Origin: JBELHR01 sp042091275
Lineage (GTDB): Bacteria > Bacteroidota > Bacteroidia > Flavobacteriales > Flavobacteriaceae
DNA length: 6,742 bases
Direction: 5' to 3'
NCBI GenBank assembly: GCA_042091275.1
Contig: JBELHR010000054.1
Coordinates: 1-6,742 of the forward strand
The notes under the pieces were generated by a model. That model was given only the letters and a program-made list of their open reading frames with translations. It was not told where the DNA came from and made no database searches. Below are positions 1 to 6,244 of the stretch, piece after piece. Every line of letters starts with the position of its first letter. Positions within the stretch are counted from its first letter, which is position 1. A program made the translations under genes and the position numbers.

Positions 1-10
1 AATAAACTTA

Positions 11-403
11 TTAAGCGGTTTTTTCAATACGTTTTTTCTTGAGTTCTTTAACAGCGCCCTTCATGCTGCAAGTTCCGTTTAAATTTGCTCCAGGCTCAAC
101 AGATAATTTCCCCATAGTCGTTTCACCAGAAACACTTGCAGTGCTGTAGAGCGTAAGAGTTTCGGAAACAGAAAGTACTCCTTCTATTGTTCCTTCCACA
201 TCTGCAAAAGCACAAATTACGGTTCCTCTGACAACACCAGTTTTACCGATAATAACTCGACCATTGGTCTTGACCTCTCCTTCGATCAATCCATCGATTC
301 TAAAATCTCCTTCGGATTCGATATTACCTACAATCTTTGTCTTTACTCCGATTATATTTCTTCCTGTCTCTTTTGGTTGCGTAACTTTCTTTTCGTTGAA
401 CAT
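11..403 (-). CDS. Bactofilin (polymer-forming cytoskeletal protein)
   Basis: Complete 130-residue protein, ATG start and TAA stop. Bactofilins polymerise without nucleotides into filaments that act as membrane-linked scaffolds for envelope growth, shape or the placing of other machines. The centre (about residues 17-115) is a run of short Gly/Val/Ile-rich turns typical of the bactofilin right-handed beta-helix: GDFRIDGLIEGEV (32-44), then VIIGKTGVVRGTV (50-62), and later VEPGANLNGTCSMKGAV. A short polar N-terminal tail (1-15) and a basic C-terminal tail (ELKKKRIEK) flank it, as is usual. No signal peptide or membrane segment, so it is cytoplasmic. The start lies 2 bases after the stop of the SprE/PorW-like gene, so the two are almost certainly co-transcribed and possibly translationally coupled. 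Family call is firm from the fold pattern; the specific role, perhaps supporting envelope or secretion machinery, is inferred from context only. Confidence 0.93.
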   Translation of the reverse strand: MFNEKKVTQPKETGRNIIGVKTKIVGNIESEGDFRIDGLIEGEVKTNGRVIIGKTGVVRGTVICAFADVEGTIEGVLSVSETLTLYSTASVSGETTMGKLSVEPGANLNGTCSMKGAVKELKKKRIEKTA

Positions 404-405
404 GG

Positions 406-2511
406 TTATTTAGGGGTATTTAATTTTAATAATTCTTCTGCATATTCTGCTTCTTCAGAGGAGGGATATATATCAACTAGCCTTTGAAGAGCATCTGATC
501 CAAGGGATTTATTGTCTGTTTTTAGAAGAACTAAAGCCCTGAGAAGCTCAAATTTAGGAATAATTTCTTTATCCCCTAATTTTGGTAGTTCTCTATTTAG
601 TTGATCGAGAGCCTCCTCGTAACAAGAGGCCTGATAATCGTAATAAATCTGTTGATATATTTCTTGAGGAGTCCAATTCTCATTATCGGTTTCAAAACGG
701 ATTCCTTGCGCCAGTTTCGTATATGGGTGGTCTGGATATTCCGTCTTTAGACTCGACAAATACCTTTGAGCTTTATCCTCTTGATTCGCTTCCTTATAAA
801 GTAAATAAAGTCTATAATCTAAAATCAATTTTGTCTCAGAATCAAGTTCAGCGGCATTCAAACTTAAAAACCGCTCCTCGGCCAAAGCGTTTTTCTCAAA
901 ACGATCTTGATAGAGAATACCGGATTGAAGGGTAGCCTCTCGGTAAACCACTTGAATAGAGTCCAAATTGTAGTCTGTTTTTGGCTTGAATTGCTCCTCG
1001 TAAACTGCAGCCCTCAAAACAATCGCTTCTCGCCTGCTTAACTCCAAATTTTCCTCAGAAGACAGTCTCTTGGAGGAAGAGTTTTGATATTTCCAGTTGT
1101 CTTGATCCGCAATATTTCCCCATTGGTTTTGAAAGCTTGCTAGACCCGATTTAACAAGGGGTGGATTGGCAAAATACCAGGAACCACCTGTTGCTTGATT
1201 CAAATCTACAACAGCAGTGCTAGCTGGATTCTGCTTTGAAGCTTCTTCCATAAAATAATCAAACCGATCTTCCTGATCCATAGACCAAAGTCTATTGAGA
1301 CTGTCTATTTCACTTCTGGATTTTTCGTAATTGACCAAAGGCAACATACTGGAATATTTTCTATTGAGCTGTAATAAGTATCGCGAGTCTAATGTTTTAT
1401 GCTCTCTTAAAATACTGTCGTAATACACACCCGCAAGAAGAATTTCTCCTTTGTCAAAAGCCATATCGCCCAAGTTGTTTAGGGATCGCTCTCTCACGTA
1501 TGAATCGGCACTAGAATGAAGGCTTGAAAAAACGTACTTTGCGGAGTCCTGATTTATTTGTCCTGAAGCAAATGCTAAATAGGCAAAGTTGTCTTTATAG
1601 TATTGATTGTTTAGACATTGATCTAAGCGCTTTGAATAAACTTGGTTTTGGAGGCTATCTAAAGATGCAATCTCCGGGCTGGTTAGATACACCAAGGAAC
1701 GAGATTGATACTTTTTTGTTTTCTTTCTATCCAAAGCTAAATCCTCAAATGCCTTTACAGCCAAACTCAGAGAGTCTTGGAAATATAAGATTTGGCCCAA
1801 TAGAAATTGATTACGATCCTGTTGTTCTTTTAAATCTCCGGTCTTTTGACTCAATTTCAAAAACACCTTTGCCTTTTCTACATCACCCAATTCCATATAG
1901 GCTTGTGAGAGACTTGTGTAAACCTGAAACTTTAATTGATCCTCTAATTTACTGGACAAAATCACCTGCTGAAGTATAGAAATTGCTTGGTCTTCATTTT
2001 GAAGGCGAAGCATTGTTTTGGCCCGCCATACTTTTAACTCCAAGAGCAAGTCGGCTCCAGGGTTTTGTCTAATAGCAAAATTAAATGCTTCGAGGGCAGG
2101 CGCGTAACGCGCATCGTAATATCTCGCTTTTCCAAGGAGTAAATAAGCCTTATCTATTTCTTTGTTCTGTTCTCCTCCATATTCAATTATACTGTGCTTT
2201 TGTACCGTCTTGATAGCCTTGTCTTCTGCCTTTAAAAAAGATTCTTTCGCGAGGTCGGACATGGGGTTTTTATTCAAAAGACTATCCTGAACGAGAATAG
2301 GCTCAACAGTTATCAGTTCCCAAATATCTTCTCGAAAACCCGAAACTAGCAGCGCCTTTCCGGTTTGCAGATAATTTTCTCCGTTAAAAAGAACGTTATA
2401 GGAGGACGTTAGTTCGTGATAATTCCTAGAAACAAAAGAATTTCTCTTTCCGCAACTAAGCAGGAAAAAAGTGAAAATAACAGGAAAAAGGAGAGTCCTC
2501 GAAGTCGACAT
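406..2511 (-). CDS. sprE: SprE/PorW-like TPR lipoprotein of the type IX secretion system
   Basis: About 701 residues from the ATG at 2511. An in-frame TTG at 2532 would add seven residues, but the ATG places a clean lipoprotein signal at the very N-terminus: a hydrophobic stretch at about residues 7-19, lipobox LLSC with Cys20 as the lipidated residue, then GKRN. The segment just after it (29-47, RNYHELTSSYNVLFNGENY) matches my memory of the start of SprE/PorW proteins, which are needed for type IX secretion and gliding in Bacteroidota. TPR-like helical pairs follow at about 121-154, 163-186, 196-223 and 233-259, a less regular middle, and more TPR-like helices towards the C-terminus (EEALDQLNRELPKLG and SSEEAEYAEELLKLN). 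It is expected to be a periplasm-facing lipoprotein that contacts other parts of the secretion apparatus. It lies 32 bases after the flavoenzyme gene and 2 bases before bactofilin. Alternative: a generic TPR lipoprotein; the conserved N-terminal block argues against this. Confidence 0.82.
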   Translation of the reverse strand: MSTSRTLLFPVIFTFFLLSCGKRNSFVSRNYHELTSSYNVLFNGENYLQTGKALLVSGFREDIWELITVEPILVQDSLLNKNPMSDLAKESFLKAEDKAIKTVQKHSIIEYGGEQNKEIDKAYLLLGKARYYDARYAPALEAFNFAIRQNPGADLLLELKVWRAKTMLRLQNEDQAISILQQVILSSKLEDQLKFQVYTSLSQAYMELGDVEKAKVFLKLSQKTGDLKEQQDRNQFLLGQILYFQDSLSLAVKAFEDLALDRKKTKKYQSRSLVYLTSPEIASLDSLQNQVYSKRLDQCLNNQYYKDNFAYLAFASGQINQDSAKYVFSSLHSSADSYVRERSLNNLGDMAFDKGEILLAGVYYDSILREHKTLDSRYLLQLNRKYSSMLPLVNYEKSRSEIDSLNRLWSMDQEDRFDYFMEEASKQNPASTAVVDLNQATGGSWYFANPPLVKSGLASFQNQWGNIADQDNWKYQNSSSKRLSSEENLELSRREAIVLRAAVYEEQFKPKTDYNLDSIQVVYREATLQSGILYQDRFEKNALAEERFLSLNAAELDSETKLILDYRLYLLYKEANQEDKAQRYLSSLKTEYPDHPYTKLAQGIRFETDNENWTPQEIYQQIYYDYQASCYEEALDQLNRELPKLGDKEIIPKFELLRALVLLKTDNKSLGSDALQRLVDIYPSSEEAEYAEELLKLNTPK

Positions 2512-2543
2512 AATTTTGCGATCAAAAAGCAAAAATAGTAAAA

Positions 2544-3500
2544 CTATCCTATGAACCTTTTCAAAATATCAGAAACTGGTTCTATTGCTTTGGTGGAGGC
2601 TATACTCGGTCCAGCCACCCATACAGTTTTGTAGGTTGCCGAGGTCGCTGCTTTTGTTACCTGAGACATTCCCACAGAAAATCTCCACATCTTGACCCAT
2701 TTCTTTAATTTCTTGTTTTTGTTTAAAAAACCTTCCAACCAAGATTGTTTAGTTCCTATTTTTTGAACATAAGGCGTATTGATAACAGTGCACGGTGTTC
2801 CAGATATTCTCTCTGTCATTACAATATCTTCGGCACCAAAGTCAACGCATGCTTGCTTATACTCCTCCGAAACAGGAGCTTCCGTTGAGGCTATAAAAGG
2901 ACTACCGACTGAAACTCCAACTGCGCCAGCATCGAGCATTTTGGATACGTCTTGTTTAGAAGCGACTCCTCCAGCGGATATAACAGGTATGCTTAGAACT
3001 TTATTTAAGTCTTGGATCAAGCTTATTGGGTCTTGACCTCCGCGGTGTCCACCAGCCTGATTATTTACGGCGATCACAGCGTCAGCACCTAACTCCTCAA
3101 CCTTGTGTGCGTGTTCTGCACCCACCACATCACAAAATACTTTTATACCCTTAGGCTTGGCTTTTGAAATTGTATGACGTGGACTTCCCAGAGAAGTAAT
3201 GATAAAGTCTACCCCTTCTTCGCAACAAACATCTAGCTGTTCTTTGTATTTGAAATTACTCTTATTTACTATTAGATTGATTCCAAAAGAACCTCCTTCA
3301 GGCTTAGCCTCCTTCATTTCGCGAATAGCATTTCTCAACTCCTCGGTAGTCCTGTAATTGAGTGCAGGTATACAGCCTGCAACACCATGCTTCATTCCTG
3401 CTATGGTCATAGCTGTATTAGACACCAAAAACATGGGCGCCATAATTAAAGGATATTTTATTCCCAATAGAGACTCTAAAGATATATCGACTTGTTGCAT
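2544..3500 (-). CDS. Nitronate monooxygenase-family FMN flavoenzyme
   Basis: 318 residues, ATG start, TAG stop, usual length for the family. These are FMN-dependent TIM-barrel enzymes that oxidise alkyl nitronates such as propionate 3-nitronate; the natural substrate in most bacteria is unproven. Visible landmarks are YPLIMAPM (16-23), the first strand that holds FMN; GINLIVNKSN (73-82); VFCDVVGAEHA (121-131); QAGGHRG (148-154), whose His152 fits the conserved active-site His of nitronate monooxygenases; IPVISAGGVAS (171-181), a phosphate-binding strand and loop; and GVSVGSPF (195-202), where Ser replaces the more common Thr. The related enoyl-ACP reductase FabK is less likely because the GGHRG motif and the C-terminal part (SGTPCTVINTPYVQKIG, about 234-250) are those of the nitronate monooxygenase-annotated group in flavobacteria. 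Cytoplasmic. It is preceded by its own promoter and leads a likely operon with the lipoprotein and bactofilin; no functional tie to them is evident. Confidence 0.88.
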   Translation of the reverse strand: MQQVDISLESLLGIKYPLIMAPMFLVSNTAMTIAGMKHGVAGCIPALNYRTTEELRNAIREMKEAKPEGGSFGINLIVNKSNFKYKEQLDVCCEEGVDFIITSLGSPRHTISKAKPKGIKVFCDVVGAEHAHKVEELGADAVIAVNNQAGGHRGGQDPISLIQDLNKVLSIPVISAGGVASKQDVSKMLDAGAVGVSVGSPFIASTEAPVSEEYKQACVDFGAEDIVMTERISGTPCTVINTPYVQKIGTKQSWLEGFLNKNKKLKKWVKMWRFSVGMSQVTKAATSATYKTVWVAGPSIASTKAIEPVSDILKRFIG

Positions 3501-3523
3501 AGGGTTTTATTTTACAAAAAGCT

Positions 3524-3555
3524 CAAATATACATTTATTATGCGTGCATAGCAAA
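3524..3555 (-). promoter_or_regulatory. Bacteroidota-type sigma-ABfr promoter for the flavoenzyme operon
   Basis: On the minus strand, TTTG (3552-3555) is followed after exactly 20 bases by TATATTTG (3524-3531), a full match to the TAnnTTTG -7 box. This is the known Bacteroidota housekeeping promoter layout (-33 TTTG, -7 TAnnTTTG, spacer about 19-21). Transcription would start near 3517, giving a 5' leader of roughly 17 bases before the ATG at 3500. The -33 box begins 2 bases past the stop codon of the upstream ATPase gene. Its presence suggests that the flavoenzyme, lipoprotein and bactofilin can be transcribed apart from the ABC genes. Confidence 0.7.
3539..3550. promoter_or_regulatory. Operator-like dyad inside the promoter spacer
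   Basis: TATGC-GT-GCATA is an inverted repeat with 5-bp arms and a 2-base centre. It lies wholly within the 20-base spacer between the -33 and -7 boxes of the promoter in front of the flavoenzyme gene. A dyad in this place could be a repressor or MerR-like activator site, but the arms are short and could arise by chance. No regulator gene adjoins it. Confidence 0.3.
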
Positions 3556-3556
3556 T

Positions 3557-4261
3557 CTAATTTAACTGAGCCTTGAAATAACTTTCTAATTCGATTAACG
3601 TATCGTGCTCTGTATTCATATCGCGTATCAATTGTCCTTTTTCTAGAACTACAATACGATTACAAACCTCCGTTACATGACTCAAATCATGAGAAGAAAT
3701 CATTAAAGTTACCTGAGATTTTTGAGCGAGTTCCTTCAAGAGTTCTTTTAGGCGGATTTGAGTTGTAGGATCTAAATTAGCGAAGGGCTCATCCAATACT
3801 ATCAATTCTGGATTACCCATTAAAGAAGCAGCAATACCCACCTTTTTTTGATTTCCTTTGGACAAGTCTCTCAAATATTTTTTAACCCCTACAATTTCGT
3901 CGTTAAAAAGTGCTTCAAATGGCTTTAGGAACTCTTTGATGTCTGAAGAGTTCATTCCTCTTAAGTCTCCTACAAAATTGAAATACTCATCTGGAGTGAG
4001 GTACCCAATCAAAAACGACTCGTCTATATAAGACCCCGTGTAGTTCTTCCATTCTTCAGACTCGTTGACCGCTATTCCTTTGGAACTTACATTCCCAGTC
4101 GTCGGCTTGATCAAATCTAAAAGACAATTAAACAAGGTTGTTTTTCCTGCTCCATTGTTACCCACAAGACCAAAGGTCTCTCCTTTACTAATGTTTAGGC
4201 TCTCGATATTTAAGACTTCGATTCCTTTATATTTCTTTGTTAAGTTAGCTACGTTTATCAT
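3557..4261 (-). CDS. ABC transporter ATP-binding protein (partner of DUF5687 permease)
   Basis: 234 residues, complete ABC ATPase domain. Walker A GNNGAGKTT (34-42); signature LSKGNQ (133-138), a variant of LSGGQ; Walker B LIVLDE (153-158) with catalytic Glu158; D-loop NLD (162-164); H-loop SSHD with His191. At the Q-loop position (around 79-82, YIDE) a Glu/Asp pair stands where Gln is usual; this is seen in several exporter-type ATPases of the CcmA/YadG kind. There is no membrane segment, so the protein works at the inner face of the cytoplasmic membrane with a separate permease. Its ATG overlaps the permease TGA (shared ATGA at 4258-4261), which indicates translational coupling and a fixed partnership. 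The substrate is unknown; domain order and gene pairing suggest export. No helper substrate-binding protein is present in the window. Confidence 0.92.
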   Translation of the reverse strand: MINVANLTKKYKGIEVLNIESLNISKGETFGLVGNNGAGKTTLFNCLLDLIKPTTGNVSSKGIAVNESEEWKNYTGSYIDESFLIGYLTPDEYFNFVGDLRGMNSSDIKEFLKPFEALFNDEIVGVKKYLRDLSKGNQKKVGIAASLMGNPELIVLDEPFANLDPTTQIRLKELLKELAQKSQVTLMISSHDLSHVTEVCNRIVVLEKGQLIRDMNTEHDTLIELESYFKAQLN

Positions 4262-5718
4262 TGGTTAAAAGCTTGAATGGTTTGATATTTTCTTTTTGAA
4301 TACAATTGATTGAGATATCTAAATGCGTAATGCTTTAGTAACAGACCCAACACACCAAGCCCTCCAATAACGGCAATGGCAGTGTTAAAGTCACTTAGGT
4401 AGTTCACTAAATATACTAATCCGGCAGGAATACCGAGAAGAGGAATGATAATAATAAACTGATTGGCACTCGATCCTTGCATATTACCCATGGCAGGACC
4501 ATCGAGGTCAATTGGTTTTTTGATGTATGCTCCGGCAAATAAAAGAACAAGAGAATTTATACCCATATTATAAATGGCACCTACAATTACCAATCCATAT
4601 ATTTCCCAACCCATAAAATAATAAGGAGTAGTCAAAACTAGCATGATTGCTGTGGCGCAAATCATTAGAATATATTTAGAATTCAAATAATCTTTATAAG
4701 AAGATCTTTGGGTCATCAAGAGTTTGTAATAAGTAGAATCCCATGCAGGAATAAATTGACCGAAATTGATAGCAAAACCTCCCGTTGTAAATAGAGCTGC
4801 AAACATTAAAACCGCAGGCATATCCAGATATATATCTTGTGAGAAAAATATTATACCATAAAACCCAAACAAAAAACTCATTAGAAATAAAGTTCGAGGT
4901 CTTTTGTTTCTCCATATCAATCGCATGTCGTTTTTGATAAAGGGAGCAACAGAGCCCAAGGAATTTACAAAAGAAAGATCACTCGATTTAACAACTTTGA
5001 CTTTTTGACTTAGACCTTGATCCAAATACAAGGCTCTTGAAACAACCCTTGTCGATAGCTTATATAAAACGATCAACACACTTAAAGGAATTAATACTGT
5101 TATCGGGTGGTATGCTAAGTAAGTAAAATACTCCCCCCATTGACTATCAAAATTATAAAACCCGTAATATCTATTTATGGAAAATAACACCAATACAGAG
5201 AGAACGATTCCAAAAAAGAAATTATTTTTCTCAGCTAGGTAATTGATGAAGTTGTTAATCAAAACTAGAGTGATAATACCAACAAACCAAGTCAGTGCAC
5301 CCCAACCTTCTTCGCCCTGTACAGCAGTAAAAATTGTAAATGGAACAAGGAAAAATAGAGGTAAAACATTAAAGAAACTGAAAATGGACTTGTTGAGTAT
5401 ATACCGAACAATTCTGGGTTTTTTAATGTTTAAAAGTAGAAGTGGTTTTACATCCATTACAGGTATCTTCTGCATAAAATATCTCATAACCAAATCCCCC
5501 ATCAAGAAGAACAAGATATATTCATTAACGAGAACAAAAGGATTGGAATCCGGATAAGCTTTGGATAAGCCTGGATATACTGCTATACCAATAATTAGGA
5601 AGCATCCAATAAAATAGAGAGCCAAAAGACCCATGAAGATATTGGCCAAAATACTTTTTTTCCAATACGCTGATCGGAAGAATTTTTTCCACCCAAGGGA
5701 AAAGAATTGTGCGGTCAT
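4258..5718 (-). CDS. DUF5687-type ABC transporter permease
   Basis: 486 residues, ATG start, TGA stop. By hydropathy I see about 12 membrane segments: roughly 24-48, 63-83, 111-133, 141-161, 167-187, 204-221, 276-293, 302-322, 349-368, 373-398, 420-441 and 446-463. Cytoplasmic-looking basic or polar stretches lie between, the longest at about 222-275. The N-terminal start (SLGWKKFFRSAYWKKSI), the MDVKPLLLLNIKK loop (88-100) and the WDSTYYKLLMTQRSSYKDYLNSKY stretch (326-349) resemble DUF5687 proteins, large permease-like membrane proteins of Bacteroidota usually encoded beside an ABC ATPase. It is the upstream member of the ABC pair. Role: the membrane channel of an exporter or lipid/peptide-handling transporter of unknown substrate. 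The start is preceded by an A-rich leader with no evident Shine-Dalgarno. Family call is from memory of the family; transport function is inferred from the partner. Confidence 0.85.
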   Translation of the reverse strand: MTAQFFSLGWKKFFRSAYWKKSILANIFMGLLALYFIGCFLIIGIAVYPGLSKAYPDSNPFVLVNEYILFFLMGDLVMRYFMQKIPVMDVKPLLLLNIKKPRIVRYILNKSIFSFFNVLPLFFLVPFTIFTAVQGEEGWGALTWFVGIITLVLINNFINYLAEKNNFFFGIVLSVLVLFSINRYYGFYNFDSQWGEYFTYLAYHPITVLIPLSVLIVLYKLSTRVVSRALYLDQGLSQKVKVVKSSDLSFVNSLGSVAPFIKNDMRLIWRNKRPRTLFLMSFLFGFYGIIFFSQDIYLDMPAVLMFAALFTTGGFAINFGQFIPAWDSTYYKLLMTQRSSYKDYLNSKYILMICATAIMLVLTTPYYFMGWEIYGLVIVGAIYNMGINSLVLLFAGAYIKKPIDLDGPAMGNMQGSSANQFIIIIPLLGIPAGLVYLVNYLSDFNTAIAVIGGLGVLGLLLKHYAFRYLNQLYSKRKYQTIQAFNQ

Positions 5719-5939
5719 AGTTAATCTTTATAAGTATAAGTGTCGTAAATCTACAAAAGTTACAATAAATAATGATTTTTATTTGGGAATCATACATTAA
5801 ACTACAGAAACATAACTTTTATCGAAACGTAATAGACTTCTGACGAATAAAAAGGTCTTTAAAGGGGATGTGTCTGTATCTTTATAGTATACTTCTTCCC
5901 CCCCTCATTTTTGAAAAACATTTATAAAGGATGATTATG

Positions 5940-5951
5940 TGATTTAAATCA
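5940..5951. repeat. 12-bp perfect palindrome
   Basis: TGATTTAAATCA is perfectly self-complementary. It directly abuts the left arm of the 14-bp hairpin. It could be a dimer-binding site, but AT-rich palindromes of this size are not rare and there is no nearby promoter to give it meaning. Confidence 0.45.
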
Positions 5952-6002
5952 TTTTTTCTGAAAATAGTTTTTGGTTTGGTGGCTTTAAATTTTCAGAAAA
6001 AA
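5952..6002. repeat. 14-bp inverted repeat / hairpin with 23-base loop
   Basis: Left arm TTTTTTCTGAAAAT (5952-5965) pairs perfectly with ATTTTCAGAAAAAA (5989-6002). The loop (5966-5988) is almost filled by the first copy of the 18-base element TTTTGGTTTGGTGGCTTT. The stem is A/T-rich with only two G-C pairs, so it is not a classical GC-rich terminator. It could fold as RNA from either strand. It lies 243 bases past the repressor stop on the minus strand and 233 bases upstream of the permease start. Confidence 0.6.
5969..5986 (+). repeat. 18-base direct repeat, copy 1
   Basis: TTTTGGTTTGGTGGCTTT matches copy 2 at 6200-6217 in 17 of 18 positions (G/A difference). It occupies the loop of the 14-bp hairpin. 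An almost exact match of this length 231 bases away is not expected by chance in a 526-base stretch. Confidence 0.7.
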
Positions 6003-6025
6003 ATAATTGTCCTTTTTATACTGCT

Positions 6026-6099
6026 TTACGTTAACCGTAATAAAGACGTCGTTCGTCGACTTTCTTATGTCGTTTATCGATTTAAACGTCGTTCAACGA
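6026..6099 (+). promoter_or_regulatory. Array of four CGTTNNNCG dyads, LytTR-like
   Basis: Four copies of CGTTNNNCG start at 6029, 6050, 6071 and 6090, that is 21, 21 and 19 bases apart, placing them on about the same face of the helix. Each is also a dyad: TTACG-TTAAC-CGTAA (6026-6040), GTCG-TTCGT-CGAC (6048-6060), TCG-TTTAT-CGA (6070-6080), TCGTT-C-AACGA (6089-6099). Read as 9-mers they approach the LytTR-domain consensus [TA][AC][CA]GTTN[AG][TG]: 8, 7, 7 and 6 of 9 positions fit, and the first two spacers are 12 bases, as in known LytTR sites. LytTR regulators are common in Bacteroidota. The likely target is unclear: the permease start is more than 300 bases away on the minus strand and no plus-strand gene follows. 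Confidence 0.5.
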
Positions 6100-6102
6100 A
6101 GG

Positions 6103-6138
6103 TTATGGGTACATTTAATCAGAATTTTCTACCCGTAA
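6103..6138 (+). repeat. 9-bp hairpin favouring plus-strand RNA
   Basis: TTATGGGTA (6103-6111) faces TACCCGTAA (6130-6138) across an 18-base loop. Eight pairs are Watson-Crick and one is T-G, which pairs as U-G in plus-strand RNA but would be an A-C mismatch in minus-strand RNA. It comes directly after the CGTTNNNCG array. Confidence 0.4.
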
Positions 6139-6145
6139 AATTTAC

Positions 6146-6244
6146 AAGAGTACCTCGTCAGTTCGTTTCAAAGACATAAAGACTGGTGATTATTAAAAGT
6201 TTTGGTTTGGTAGCTTTCAACTTATATTCTCTAGAGGTACTCTT
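6146..6244. repeat. 11-bp perfect inverted repeat enclosing 77 bases
   Basis: AAGAGTACCTC (6146-6156) and GAGGTACTCTT (6234-6244) are exact reverse complements. The right arm ends at the base next to the TAA of the repressor gene (6245-6247), so in a minus-strand transcript the arm begins immediately after the stop codon. The enclosed segment holds copy 2 of the 18-base element. It could be an RNA stem closing a large loop or the ends of a small 99-base element; I see no flanking target-site duplication. Confidence 0.5.
6200..6217 (+). repeat. 18-base direct repeat, copy 2
   Basis: TTTTGGTTTGGTAGCTTT is the second copy of the element at 5969-5986, with one difference. It lies in the loop of the 11-bp inverted repeat, so both copies are set within inverted repeats. 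Confidence 0.7.

Larger units (their letters stand above)
5719..6244. other. 526-base intergenic region with clustered dyads and repeats
   Basis: No convincing gene lies here. The longest open frame on the plus strand (5976-6179, TTG start, 67 codons) runs straight through the CGTTNNNCG array and a hairpin arm, and its translation resembles no family I know; I treat it as non-coding. The left part (5719-5939) is AT-rich and holds only a run of seven C (5898-5904) and a weak -7-like TAACTTTTG on the minus strand (5754-5762) with no matching -33 box, so the permease promoter is not resolved. The right part (5940-6244) is dense in inverted and direct repeats, listed separately. No T-tailed terminator is obvious after the repressor gene. 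Confidence 0.75.

Noticed and set aside
582..1979. Plus-strand open frames at 582-935 and 1524-1979 opposite the lipoprotein gene
   Set aside because: They are antisense shadows of a well-supported coding region and encode nothing recognisable.
2512..2532. TTG at 2532 as the start of the lipoprotein gene
   Set aside because: The ATG at 2511 gives a standard 20-residue lipoprotein signal; the TTG would add a seven-residue extension before it with no benefit.
2530..2537. TATTTTTG on the minus strand, a full TAnnTTTG match just upstream of the lipoprotein ATG
   Set aside because: The nearest TTTG upstream is 24 bases away instead of about 20, and TAnnTTTG-like strings are frequent in AT-rich gaps. 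A weak internal promoter is possible but not supported.
5754..5762. TAACTTTTG upstream of the permease gene as a promoter -7 box
   Set aside because: It has one base too many for TAnnTTTG and no TTTG/TTG at the proper distance upstream.
6026..6099. CRISPR array or integron attC site
   Set aside because: The units are only about 9-13 bases with 10-12 base spacers, far too short for CRISPR, and the paired R and Y boxes of attC sites are not present.
5976..6179. Plus-strand open frame of 67 codons in the intergenic region
   Set aside because: It begins with TTG, runs through the CGTTNNNCG array and a hairpin arm, and has no recognisable motif or good promoter; the repeat structure explains the sequence better than coding does.
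6146..6244. Insertion sequence or transposon
   Set aside because: There is no transposase frame, and no duplicated target bases flank the 11-bp arms; kept only as an inverted repeat.
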